33,967 bases of DNA from a virus. A model generated the notes under the pieces. It was given only the letters and a program-made list of their open reading frames with translations. It was not told the DNA's origin and did no database searches. Positions within the stretch are counted from its first letter, which is position 1, and the number at the start of each line of letters is the position of its first letter. A program made the translations under genes and the position numbers. The stretch is from positions 1 to 33,967 of IMG/VR virus record IMGVR_UViG_3300045135_001378. One strand, given 5' to 3'. Positions 22,437 to 30,190 of the stretch are shown here, piece by piece.

Positions 22437-22883
22437 TTAATAATGGTGCAAGATATCTCTTGGATTTTTAATTGTTGAAATAACTTCATCATCATTCAAC
22501 ACTCTTACTTCTCCACCTTCAATCTTGAATCTTGAACCTGCGTACCTACTGAAAATAATCCAATCGTGTAGTTTACACCAAGGCCCTAACGGAAATTTAT
22601 CTTTGTCTCTGTAACAAAGATTACCCATTTTAAGAACGAGACCACAAACTGTAGTCATCTGTATGGTTTCTTGCGTTGTATCAGATAGGATAATACCACC
22701 CTTTGTTTTTTTAGGGCCAGCATAAGGCAATACTAAAATTCTATAGCCTGTTGGTGTTGGTAATCTATCTAATAATTTATCATTGATCGCTTTTGGATCT
22801 AGGACTGTTCTAACTTCTTCTTCGCTTTTATACGAGTCTTCAAGTTTACCAGTCCGTTTCGGTTTTACCGTGGACATTGTCAT
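22437..22883 (-). CDS. Phage GroES-like co-chaperonin
   Basis: The 148-residue protein has a ~40-residue N-terminal extension and then a Cpn10-like barrel: TPTGYRILVLPYAGPKK (44-59), KGGIILSDTTQET at 61-73 corresponding to the GroES mobile loop that contacts GroEL, VCGLVLKMGNLCYRDKDKFP, and WCKLHDWIIFSRYAGSRF with GGEVRVLNDDEVI. It would cap host GroEL for folding the capsid protein, as T4 gp31 does; that role is inferred. AGGAG precedes ATG 22883 by seven bases and the gene overlaps the upstream one by 38 bases. Confidence 0.85.
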   Translation of the reverse strand: MTMSTVKPKRTGKLEDSYKSEEEVRTVLDPKAINDKLLDRLPTPTGYRILVLPYAGPKKTKGGIILSDTTQETIQMTTVCGLVLKMGNLCYRDKDKFPLGPWCKLHDWIIFSRYAGSRFKIEGGEVRVLNDDEVISTIKNPRDILHHY

Positions 22884-23067
22884 CTTCTAACTCCTGTTTA
22901 TCAAGCAGGTCCTTTAGTTCCTGTTGCAAATCCTCAAGGGATTTGATTTGCCCTCTAACATATTGTAGTTGATCCATTGTGTCAACACTATATATAGCGG
23001 TGTCCTTGAGTTGAGCTAGTCTTTTTTTCAAATGTCTCTGCACTAATGATATTGTTTCAATATCCAT
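22846..23067 (-). CDS. Small coiled-coil protein, 73 residues
   Basis: A short, mostly helical protein: VQRHLKKRLAQLKDTAIYSV, MDQLQYVRGQIKSLEDLQQE and LKDLLDKQELEDDN show heptad-like Leu/Ile spacing. GAGGAG precedes the ATG. It overlaps both the upstream oxygenase (eleven bases) and the co-chaperonin. It could be a chaperone or assembly factor, but no family is recognised. Confidence 0.68.
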   Translation of the reverse strand: MDIETISLVQRHLKKRLAQLKDTAIYSVDTMDQLQYVRGQIKSLEDLQQELKDLLDKQELEDDNVHGKTETDW

Positions 23068-23590
23068 ATAACTCCTCCAATAGTGGAAAATAATTTATAT
23101 TAATGTTCATTCTGCAATGCGCATCAGTAGAAGTAGTTCCTCGATGTTTGATATTAGAACTAAAAATTATTAATCTATTTTTACTGCTTTCTATTTTTTC
23201 TCCAGTTTCAAATTCAGTAAATCCATTATTGGAATTTACATAATAAATTGCAGTTAAATTATCTTTGTAATCAATATGAAAACCATGTGTAATTATATTT
23301 TCTGTCATTGGTATACAATTTGCTTTTACTCGTACTAAAGATTTAATTTTCATTTTTTCTATTAATGGTTCAAGTGTAGGCCAAGCGTTTGACATAATTT
23401 TGTGTTTAAAATAAAAAGTATGTACAAATTGAAACTGGTGGTTAGGTTTTTCTTGTAGATGGTCAAATTCTGGATTTATTGAAGAAGAATAATACCATGG
23501 AAAAAAAGGATGTGTAAATTCTTGTTCTATTTTATCTGCTTCTTCTATACTTAGAAAATTATCTATTATTTTTACGTTTTCTGAAGACAA
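23057..23590 (-). CDS. 2OG-Fe(II) oxygenase, paralogue of the terminase-adjacent oxygenase
   Basis: The 177-residue protein contains FPWYYSSS (30-36), FVHTFYFKHK, the iron motif GFHIDYKD (His105, Asp107), YYVNSNNGFTEFETGEK, the distal IKHRGTTSTD (His149) and HCRMNININY (Arg160). The same series of motifs occurs in the protein encoded at 32461-32946, so the two are diverged paralogues. TTG is used as start codon, with GGGAG ten bases upstream, and the gene overlaps the methyltransferase gene by nineteen bases. It is unlike the PKHD types at 3.5-5.3 kb. Substrate unknown; pairing with a methyltransferase suggests protein or metabolite modification. Confidence 0.82.
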   Translation of the reverse strand: MSSENVKIIDNFLSIEEADKIEQEFTHPFFPWYYSSSINPEFDHLQEKPNHQFQFVHTFYFKHKIMSNAWPTLEPLIEKMKIKSLVRVKANCIPMTENIITHGFHIDYKDNLTAIYYVNSNNGFTEFETGEKIESSKNRLIIFSSNIKHRGTTSTDAHCRMNININYFPLLEELYGY

Positions 23591-24186
23591 ACTTTGTTTT
23601 CTCCCTTTTCAAATGTTTTGAAACCCCAATAAGACAAAACTTTGCTAATTAAATTCATATCATACACAAAATAATCATCAAAAATAAATCTTGTTCCTTT
23701 TCTAGATTTATCTGCGAACCATATAGCTTCTCTCATAACATCCATTGTTTTATGTGGCCCATCAAAATGAACTAAGTCAAAAATTTTTTTAGTTGAGTTG
23801 AATAAATTCATAAACTGAATGTCTGTTAAGTGATAAAAATTAAAATTTTTATTATTATTAAAATCTTTTACTAATTGTATCCTCATCTCGTCTGGATATA
23901 CAGGTGGTTTATCAGTCCACTTTCCATCTTGTTTCCATTTTAATCCACGTTCTTTCTGATTATCAAAATGCTCGTACTCTAAGCTTCCATAGGGATCGAC
24001 AGCTATATGCTCATATGGTTTATTACCAATTCTAGCTTTTGTAGCTAACATAATAACTTGTGATCCTAAACCTTCTCTAACACCTATTTCACATGTTGTA
24101 ACTGATTTAGGTTCTTCGAAAAATGGTAATGTCTCACACCATTTTTTTAGTAAATCGTATTCTGTTGAATCCCCTCTGATTGCCAT
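23572..24186 (-). CDS. Class I SAM-dependent methyltransferase
   Basis: The 204-residue protein has the Rossmann SAM motifs TCEIGVREGLGSQVIM (motif I, 31-46), EHIAVDPYGSLEYEHF (motif II with acidic Asp64) and FDLVHFDGPHKTMD (motif IV, FDxxHxDGxH as in small-molecule type methyltransferases). RFIFDDYFVYD follows. The target is unknown. A promoter-like sequence ends six bases before the ATG, and no ribosome-binding site is present. It is overlapped by a 2OG oxygenase gene, a common combination in sugar, amino-acid or nucleobase modification, here only inferred. No DNA-methyltransferase NPPY motif is visible. Confidence 0.82.
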   Translation of the reverse strand: MAIRGDSTEYDLLKKWCETLPFFEEPKSVTTCEIGVREGLGSQVIMLATKARIGNKPYEHIAVDPYGSLEYEHFDNQKERGLKWKQDGKWTDKPPVYPDEMRIQLVKDFNNNKNFNFYHLTDIQFMNLFNSTKKIFDLVHFDGPHKTMDVMREAIWFADKSRKGTRFIFDDYFVYDMNLISKVLSYWGFKTFEKGENKVCLQKT

Positions 24187-24192
24187 AGAGGC

Positions 24193-24220
24193 ACTATAAA
24201 GTTTATTTAAGCTTTTGCAA
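24193..24220 (-). promoter_or_regulatory. Promoter candidate for methyltransferase, near-leaderless
   Basis: Minus-strand TTGCAA (24220-24215), a 16-base spacer and TATAGT (24198-24193) are followed by six bases and the ATG, with no ribosome-binding site. The -35 box matches at four positions and the -10 at five. Part of it overlaps the end of the preceding gene. Confidence 0.4.
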
Positions 24221-24482
24221 ATGTTTTGACGTTTGTTGGTTTAGGGCCAATGTTCGGGACTTGGCGCTTTCTGGCAACAGCAGATGCCTTTTGCGACTTT
24301 GTCATCCGAGTGGCCTTTGCAAGTGGGACGCACTTTGGGTACTTCCTTTTTGAAGATGTTGCAGATTTTCTGCCACACTCTTGATACTTGCCACCTTTTT
24401 TCTTTGCTCCAATATCTACCCATTTTTCATTGAACCATTTCTTCAACCCACCTTCTTTCATGTATTGAATATTTTTTTGCAT
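24207..24482 (-). CDS. Small basic Cys-containing protein (DUF5872-like)
   Basis: The 91-residue protein has GGLKKWFNEKWVDIGAKKKG, then YQECGRKSATSSKRKYPKC and VPLAKATRMTKSQKASAVARK, a pattern I recall from the marine-phage family DUF5872 (name unverified). Two Cys with intervening Lys/Arg suggest a small zinc-ribbon-like or DNA-binding protein; one metal site per monomer would need extra ligands. It overlaps its upstream neighbour by one base. The codon usage in the Ala/Arg-rich C-terminal half is GC-richer than nearby. Confidence 0.7.
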   Translation of the reverse strand: MQKNIQYMKEGGLKKWFNEKWVDIGAKKKGGKYQECGRKSATSSKRKYPKCVPLAKATRMTKSQKASAVARKRQVPNIGPKPTNVKTFAKA

Positions 24483-24925
24483 TACACCAAATCTTTGTAA
24501 TAATCTGCCATTCCACCTTTTGACATCTCTGGAACTTTTCTTCCTTTACCTGCATTACCATATCTACTAGTTGTAGTGTCTATTGTCATTGCATAAGGTA
24601 AATCACTTTCTTTTTGAAATCTAGGTTTCTTTTTTGGATGTATTCTTTTTTTTAATGATTTTAATTTACCTGTAATTTTTCTAACAGCGTCCATATCAAG
24701 ACCAGATTTTTCTAATCTGCCTTTTCCTGATTGTGAACCTGCTGTAGTGTTTACAGATAAACCAGTGTTTGCTTTCTTAGGTCCCCAATCTTTTCTCTTC
24801 TTACCTGATGGATCTTTTATTTTACCCGCACAAATTTTACTAGCATATGCGTTCGCGTATGCACTGGGGTAAACTGCAAATTTTCTTTTAGCGGCAGCTT
24901 TGCCTCTTGCACAAAGTTTTGTCAT
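24482..24925 (-). CDS. Basic Ala/Lys-rich protein, 147 residues
   Basis: The N-terminal 45 residues (MTKLCARGKAAAKRKF, YPSAYANAYASKICAGKI followed by KDPSG) are a motif I know from marine phage genomes. The rest is Lys-rich (GKLKSLKKRIHPKKKPRF) and ends in a Gly/Met polar tail. Two Cys (5 and 33) might pair. It is likely a nucleic-acid-binding virion protein; no enzymatic site is visible. The start ATG overlaps the TGA of the 51-residue gene upstream. Confidence 0.7.
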   Translation of the reverse strand: MTKLCARGKAAAKRKFAVYPSAYANAYASKICAGKIKDPSGKKRKDWGPKKANTGLSVNTTAGSQSGKGRLEKSGLDMDAVRKITGKLKSLKKRIHPKKKPRFQKESDLPYAMTIDTTTSRYGNAGKGRKVPEMSKGGMADYYKDLV

Positions 24926-25077
24926 ATCTGTTGCATCCTTGGGTCATTTGATAAAATATTTTTTTCTGCTTTTGGTCTAGCTTTTGAATCTTTTGATCTC
25001 TTACGAAGCTGAGCTATAGCAGATTCTTTTTGACTTTTTTCTTTTTTCAATTTGTATAAATCTCTGTGTAGGTTCAT
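24922..25077 (-). CDS. Small basic helical protein, 51 residues
   Basis: A 51-residue frame, MNLHRDLYKLKKEKSQKESA followed by IAQLRKRSKDSKARPKAEKN, is joined to both neighbours by ATGA overlaps. AAGGAGG stands six bases before the ATG, one of the strongest ribosome-binding sites here, so the gene is very likely translated. The sequence is Lys/Arg-rich and helical. No family recognised; it follows a holin candidate and may be a virion or regulatory protein. Confidence 0.65.
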   Translation of the reverse strand: MNLHRDLYKLKKEKSQKESAIAQLRKRSKDSKARPKAEKNILSNDPRMQQI

Positions 25078-25466
25078 TTTTTACCTCCTTGGCCATTACG
25101 CCATATTTGAGTTCCCTTTATACCATAAACGCTCGCCACGACAAGGATCCACAAATTTGTGAACCAGGTCGGCAGCTGTGAGAAGTATTCGAAGAATAAT
25201 TTTACCTTATCCATGGAACTCGGATCCTCCGATACCACCGCCCACGCCAAAACCAACACGGGCGCTGAGAGAATTAAAAGTATGAACTCGTCTTTCCAGT
25301 CTGATTGGCGTGCTTCTAATAATTTGCCCGAATATTCTAACTCCCCCTGAGCCATGCGTTCGGCTTGTTTACGGGCAGCATCCGCCATCAACATTTTAGT
25401 CTCCTGGCGTTTCTTAAATATGTGTGTACCAGCTTGGGCAGCAATTTTGAAAGCGCTTAACCACAT
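25074..25466 (-). CDS. Holin candidate / two-helix membrane protein
   Basis: The 130-residue protein has a charged, helical N-terminal half (KKRQETKMLMADAARKQAER; KDEFILLILSAP) and two membrane segments, about 61-79 (FILLILSAPVLVLAWAVV) and 100-117 (TWFTNLWILVVASVYGIK), linked by an acidic loop. The end is basic (RNGQGGKK). It resembles phage three-helix holins with the first helix replaced by an amphipathic region. AAGGAG precedes the ATG by nine bases, within the upstream endonuclease frame. A role in lysis is inferred; the M15 lysin lies 11 kb away. The gene is locally GC-rich relative to the flanks. Confidence 0.62.
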   Translation of the reverse strand: MWLSAFKIAAQAGTHIFKKRQETKMLMADAARKQAERMAQGELEYSGKLLEARQSDWKDEFILLILSAPVLVLAWAVVSEDPSSMDKVKLFFEYFSQLPTWFTNLWILVVASVYGIKGTQIWRNGQGGKK

Positions 25467-25764
25467 TTTTATATTTCTCCTTACGTCTTAAACATAAATA
25501 ATTTATCATCATATTAAGCACTTGGAAAGCCTTAGCACCTGTAACTTTCCATCTGTAAATTCTTTGTCTATTTTCTCTTTCTTTTTCAAAATAAGTAAAT
25601 CCACACCTAAAAAAGTGTTTAAACCTTTTAATTAAGTCTTCATCTACCATTCCAACACTTAATTGGAACTGTCTTCGACTTTTTCCGTGACTGTGGTACC
25701 CAAAAGAACCTTCTCCATCAAAAAGTCCTGTTAAAAATATTAACTTAGCTTTTTTGCTTAACTT
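25414..25764 (-). pseudogene. LAGLIDADG homing endonuclease reading frame without start
   Basis: Reading the frame from 25764 gives KLSKKAKLIFLTGLFDGEGS and FGYHSHGKSRRQFQLSVGMV, so LFDGEGSFG is a clear LAGLIDADG-type motif followed by the usual helix. Downstream are RIYRWKVTGAKAFQVLNMMI and the basic end LRRKEKYKNVV. The in-frame region has no ATG, GTG or TTG before the motif; the first ATG (25650) would omit it. The frame opens inside the preceding 61-residue gene, in a +1 relation, and its last 53 bases run into the holin gene. It is either a decayed endonuclease or one expressed by frameshift. Confidence 0.7.
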
Positions 25765-25948
25765 ATCGTAGTCCGATAAATTTTTTACCTGTGACTTGTA
25801 CTTCCTTGATGCCTTTAATGTCAGATTTAGCTCCTGGTTCTCTATGAGGGCATCCTCCTGTTTTAAGACCTTGTGGTTGGGGTCCTTTTTCAGGTGGTGG
25901 CCCTTGTTTTATTCCACCGCTTGTTCCATTTAAATTATTTTTTTTCAA
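25763..25948 (-). CDS. Small conserved protein, 61 residues
   Basis: The sequence GGIKQGPPPEKGPQPQGLK followed by GGCPHREPGAKSDIKGIKEV and VTGKKFIGLR matches a small protein I remember after portal genes in marine phages. A Cys-His-Arg loop and a basic end are conserved features. No ATG exists in frame; TTG 25948 is the best start, overlapping the portal stop by fourteen bases, so coupling is plausible. A LAGLIDADG frame follows in the +1 phase. Role unknown; a head-neck or DNA-contact protein is possible. Confidence 0.6.
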   Translation of the reverse strand: MKKNNLNGTSGGIKQGPPPEKGPQPQGLKTGGCPHREPGAKSDIKGIKEVQVTGKKFIGLR

Positions 25949-28265
25949 GTTTCTGTCTCGCTACTTCTAATCTTTCATCAGATTGTTGATCTTGTGTTGC
26001 AAGTCTATCATATTCAAAGTTTAATCTTTCTTGCGATCTTTGATTTTCTTGTTCTTGCTTAAATTGTGTTTCTTCAGCTTTTCTTTGCATGTCCATAGCT
26101 CTTAAATCTACTTCTTGCTGTTTAATTCTAACAAGTGGGTCTTGTTTAGCAGCGTTTGCCTGCATTTCAGACTGTACAAGCTCTTGTGTTATCTGTGCAG
26201 CACGTTTTGCGACCTCTGCATCGTACATAATTTGAAATTGTTCTGGATTTTGTTGTTGCATTTGTGCCATTTCTGGATTTTGTGCCATCATAGCGTTTAC
26301 TTCTGCTCTTGCTTTAAAAGAAATGTGATCAGAAACGTGTGATTGTAGTAATGCATACACCTGTGGGTTAATCTGAACCATTCTTGAACTCATAAATGCC
26401 ATGTGAGTAGCTAAATGAGCATCGTGATCTTGAAATTCGAATGCTGTAAGTAGTTGCATCTGTAATGAACGTGCATTTTCTTTCGCAGGATCCATCGGCT
26501 CTGGTTGTTTTGGTGGTGGTTTAAGTAAACTTTCAATTTGTTTTGTTCCTAACGCTTCATAAACACGTCTGTAAGCCTCATGTAGGTTGTGCATTTGAGG
26601 ATTTGAACTAGCAATTTGTAATTGTGTCTGTGCAAGTGTTACTCTTTGTGCCATAGACATGATATTTGGATCTGCAACAGGTAAAATATCGACTCTTCCA
26701 TCAAAATCTGCAGATTTAATTTGTCTTGGACCACCGTAAACATCAAACGGATACTCTGGTGGAAGGTAATCAGCACAAATTCTTGCTAAAATTTTAAATT
26801 CTAAACGCATTGCGTAGTAACAACGCTTATGAACACCACTCATAACTCTACTTCCACGTTCCATAAGTGCAATTGTTGTACCTACAGCTCTGTTTTGAGT
26901 GTCATTTCCAATATTGGAATCTGTTATTGCAGCAAATTTTTGTCCTGCTTGTACTACAAAACCTAAAAGGTTGTATAAAGTTACACTTGGTTCACTAAAA
27001 GGTAGTGGAAAAAATTGATCTCTAATGTTACCACCAGGTGCATCTACATCTCTGAACTCTCCTGGTTGCATTGGTTGGTCATCATCTCTAACTCTAATAC
27101 CTCTAGACTTAAATCCTGCAGGTAAATTTTTTAAAGTTCCTGCATCAATTAATTGCCTCAATGATTGAGTGGCTGCTTGTGACAAACCACCAATCATGTG
27201 AGTCAAACCAAAACCGTAAAATCCTAAACCAGGAAGAAATTTATAATGAACAAAGTATTCTATTCTGGAGTAATTTAAATCATCTTGCCTGTAGTTACGG
27301 TAAATTGATAGTATTTCCCCTGAGCCCTCATCTATTGTTACAACATAAGGAATTTTTATTTTCTTAGCTTCTTTGTCTAAATTTTCATATTCATCTAAAT
27401 TTAAATCTACGTGCATTTCTAATACAGTGTGTAAATAATCGTCACCTGTTCTTTTTACACCTTCAAGTTCGTTTAATTTTTTTTGTAAATTATCTGGTTC
27501 CGTTGAGCCTTCTGAAAGTTCTATGTCTCTATAGAAACCTGCAGCCATTTTTTTATTGATTTCATTTCTAGTCATTTTGATGACATGTGTAATTCTCTCA
27601 CAATCTTTTAAATCTGATGCATAGTAAGGTACTACAATATCCTCAGCAGGTATAAATTTAGAAACAGGTCTTGTTAGTAATGCATCGTAATATACTTTTT
27701 TAAAAGTGCTACCGGACAATGGTAAATAAAATAACATTTGATCCATGTCAGTTGTGTATTCTTCCATCTCCTCCATAAGAAGAAAGTTCATGTAATCTTT
27801 AACTCTGTCTGCTTGTTGTTCTATTGCAGGTGATTTAAGTCCAACAGTTTGTGTTCTTACTGGACCATCAGATGGTACTAATTCTTTAAAAGCTTGTGCT
27901 TGAAATTGTGTGACTGCTTCTGCAAGCATTGGGTGAGTAACATTTGAAGCACCTTTAAAAGGTCTTGTTACATTCATGTATTTAGTTCCAAGTAAATCTA
28001 AACCTTTGATATATGCATCTTCCCAATCTTTTCTGGATAGTTTATCTTTTTTATATTCGTCAACTAATTCATTAGCCATGGATCTTAGGTCTCTTTCATC
28101 CATATCCTCTGCTAAATTTGCATTAAAATCGTCTTGAGGTCTCTCTTCTACAACTTCTTCTTCACCCTCAATAGTTATATCTACAGGCATACCTTCTGGT
28201 TGTTCACCTTCAGTAGAGACTCTTGCTTCTTCTTCAATAATTTCGTTATTCTTTTCAACGGCCAT
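25935..28265 (-). CDS. Portal protein (SU10-like)
   Basis: The 776-residue protein has an acidic start, the helix MANELVDEYKKDKLSRKDWE, the substrate-like motif GASNVTHPMLAEAVTQFQAQ, and a core FQAQAFKELVPSDGPVRTQT with VSKFIPAEDIVVPYYASDLK. The loop DTQNRAVGTTIALMERGSRV with a long helical tail (QITQELVQSEMQANAAKQDP) and Gln-rich end follows. These match phage portals that form the dodecameric DNA gate at the head vertex; the SU10 type is my closest match. It follows a 640-residue protein by two bases. The position between terminase and scaffold is typical. Confidence 0.88.
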   Translation of the reverse strand: MAVEKNNEIIEEEARVSTEGEQPEGMPVDITIEGEEEVVEERPQDDFNANLAEDMDERDLRSMANELVDEYKKDKLSRKDWEDAYIKGLDLLGTKYMNVTRPFKGASNVTHPMLAEAVTQFQAQAFKELVPSDGPVRTQTVGLKSPAIEQQADRVKDYMNFLLMEEMEEYTTDMDQMLFYLPLSGSTFKKVYYDALLTRPVSKFIPAEDIVVPYYASDLKDCERITHVIKMTRNEINKKMAAGFYRDIELSEGSTEPDNLQKKLNELEGVKRTGDDYLHTVLEMHVDLNLDEYENLDKEAKKIKIPYVVTIDEGSGEILSIYRNYRQDDLNYSRIEYFVHYKFLPGLGFYGFGLTHMIGGLSQAATQSLRQLIDAGTLKNLPAGFKSRGIRVRDDDQPMQPGEFRDVDAPGGNIRDQFFPLPFSEPSVTLYNLLGFVVQAGQKFAAITDSNIGNDTQNRAVGTTIALMERGSRVMSGVHKRCYYAMRLEFKILARICADYLPPEYPFDVYGGPRQIKSADFDGRVDILPVADPNIMSMAQRVTLAQTQLQIASSNPQMHNLHEAYRRVYEALGTKQIESLLKPPPKQPEPMDPAKENARSLQMQLLTAFEFQDHDAHLATHMAFMSSRMVQINPQVYALLQSHVSDHISFKARAEVNAMMAQNPEMAQMQQQNPEQFQIMYDAEVAKRAAQITQELVQSEMQANAAKQDPLVRIKQQEVDLRAMDMQRKAEETQFKQEQENQRSQERLNFEYDRLATQDQQSDERLEVARQKLEKK

Positions 28266-28267
28266 AA

Positions 28268-30190
28268 TTAATTATACCTTCTTGTTTTAAATATATCTAC
28301 CACAAGACCACCAAGAGCTTTATAGGTTTTTTGTGTGTTTCTCATTAAAGGGGACACCTTAATAGCAAATGCATCAAAATACAACCTTGGATCATTTTCT
28401 AAAATTAACTTATAGCCTTTTTTTGGATCTTTAATAGCATCATCGTGATAAGTATTTGTAAGTTTTTTTCCTTTCATTACGGTTTCTGGGTATCTGAAAG
28501 AATCGGTTTCAACTTTTTTATAAGGAAGTTTTGGATCTGATAATGACAATTTTTGAGAACCTGCTGAAGAATTATAAAACCTTGCAACTCTTTTCATAAT
28601 ATTTGGCATTACTGCTGTACCTTTGTTACCAATACCTTTACCAGATGCATATCCGTAAAATCTTTCATTACCCGCTTTATATCCTTGACGGAAACTTAAC
28701 TTGTCAAACGGGGCAACGGCAACGTAATCAACATTCTCTCTTGCAGCTTTTTGTAAAAGATATTTTAAAGCATGATCTCCATATGCATCTGCTTCAACAA
28801 AAGGATAATAATTTTTAGAATCTCCATATACACCTCTGTTTTTTGTCATCAACTGAACTTTTTTATTTATGTCTGATAAAGTTTTACTCAAATAAGTTAC
28901 ACGTCCTGAATCTTGTGTATTTATTGCTTTGTTTAAATCATCCATTAAACTTGATCTTTGTGTTAATAACATCTTCATTTCTAAATCAGCTTGAAAAGGA
29001 TTAAATCTTTTTTCTCCAGCTAACTGTTGTGCTTTTGATAAACTTTTTGCAACACCTTGGTTTACATCAGATTGTATTTCATTAATTAAAAATACTTTTT
29101 TACCTTCTGGAGTAAATCTTGTATCATACCTAATGTGATAAATATTATTTGTTTCACTTGGAAGAGCTTCACTAAAATGACCTCCCTTGTTAAAGGGTTG
29201 TGAGTTTGTTGGTATTGCATCATCTAATACCATAATAGTTTCTCTATAATCTTTACCACCTTGTAATGTGTAGTTTGTTTCTTTTCCATAATAAGTTTTA
29301 GATTTTTGCATTGGTGCAATAGATTCACTTATCTCTCCTAAAACTTTATTCATAAGTTTTCTATCACCAGGATCCACACCAGGAAGATTACGAGCTCTTT
29401 TTAATTCATCGCTAAATTGACCAAAAGCACCTTTTCCTACATCATTTTTTAAAGCTCTTAAATTATAAATTGCTTCTCCCAACTGTCCCGTTACATCATT
29501 TGCAGAGTCGCCTGGAAGAGTTGAGTATTTTTTAGATAAAGAATTTAATGTGTCATCAGCGTTTTTCATAACACTATCAAATTTTTCAGTTACACCTTTT
29601 GGCATACCTAGTTCTATAGGTCTTAATCTATTTACAGGATTTAATTTAATCATTGCACCAATTTCATTAGCGTCTAGTTTTAATCCAAACTTTTTAGCAG
29701 CAAATAATAAACCACCTGTTAAATCTCCTGCTTCATTGAATATAGCTAAGTTAGAATCAAATAATTCTTCAGAAGAAACATTAACTTCTTTACCTGCGAA
29801 AGGGCCTCGGTCATACTTAAATCTTTTTTGATCTCTAACAGTTTTTTGTGCAGGCTTACCAAATATTTTAAAATTTACTTTTCTTGTTGATGTTAAATGA
29901 TCTAACCATTCGTCTGCTGTATATTTACCAGCACCTTTTCTCATTACCCAATCATAAGTAGAGGATCCAAAAGCAGGGGCAACATCATCACCCATGTGAA
30001 GTTCTTTAGTTGCTTTTCTTACAATAGGTGGATTTCGTATTTCACGTACAGCTAACTCTTGTCCAGTTTCCTGTGATGGTTTTGGAGTGTAAGTTATCTG
30101 TTTGGTTTGTTGTCCGGTAGCCGGTGTTGCTGAAGGCTTTTTGGCCTTGAGGAACTCCTTACCAAGTTGAAGTAATCCTTTAAGGGACAC
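28268..30190 (-). CDS. Large protein with polyvalent-protein-type EIQSD domain
   Basis: The 640-residue protein starts at GTG with AGGAGG just upstream. Residues about 60-290 are helical. From about 300 comes a domain with YRETIMVLDD (315-324), HF (338-339), IYHIRYDTRF (350-359) and VFLINEIQSDVNQGVA (366-381); later YLLQKAARENVDYVAVAPFD at 474-493. I recall this E-I-Q-S-D module from large phage polyvalent proteins described by Iyer and colleagues; its biochemical activity is unknown to me. It is encoded between terminase and portal, where packaged or ejected proteins often lie, so delivery into the host is plausible but inferred. Confidence 0.7.
   Translation of the reverse strand: MSLKGLLQLGKEFLKAKKPSATPATGQQTKQITYTPKPSQETGQELAVREIRNPPIVRKATKELHMGDDVAPAFGSSTYDWVMRKGAGKYTADEWLDHLTSTRKVNFKIFGKPAQKTVRDQKRFKYDRGPFAGKEVNVSSEELFDSNLAIFNEAGDLTGGLLFAAKKFGLKLDANEIGAMIKLNPVNRLRPIELGMPKGVTEKFDSVMKNADDTLNSLSKKYSTLPGDSANDVTGQLGEAIYNLRALKNDVGKGAFGQFSDELKRARNLPGVDPGDRKLMNKVLGEISESIAPMQKSKTYYGKETNYTLQGGKDYRETIMVLDDAIPTNSQPFNKGGHFSEALPSETNNIYHIRYDTRFTPEGKKVFLINEIQSDVNQGVAKSLSKAQQLAGEKRFNPFQADLEMKMLLTQRSSLMDDLNKAINTQDSGRVTYLSKTLSDINKKVQLMTKNRGVYGDSKNYYPFVEADAYGDHALKYLLQKAARENVDYVAVAPFDKLSFRQGYKAGNERFYGYASGKGIGNKGTAVMPNIMKRVARFYNSSAGSQKLSLSDPKLPYKKVETDSFRYPETVMKGKKLTNTYHDDAIKDPKKGYKLILENDPRLYFDAFAIKVSPLMRNTQKTYKALGGLVVDIFKTRRYN

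Noticed and set aside
28266-28276. TATAAT five bases before the portal ATG as a third leaderless promoter
   Set aside because: No -35 box at 15-19 bases, and these bases encode the last residues of the upstream protein; AAGAAGG may serve as the ribosome-binding site.
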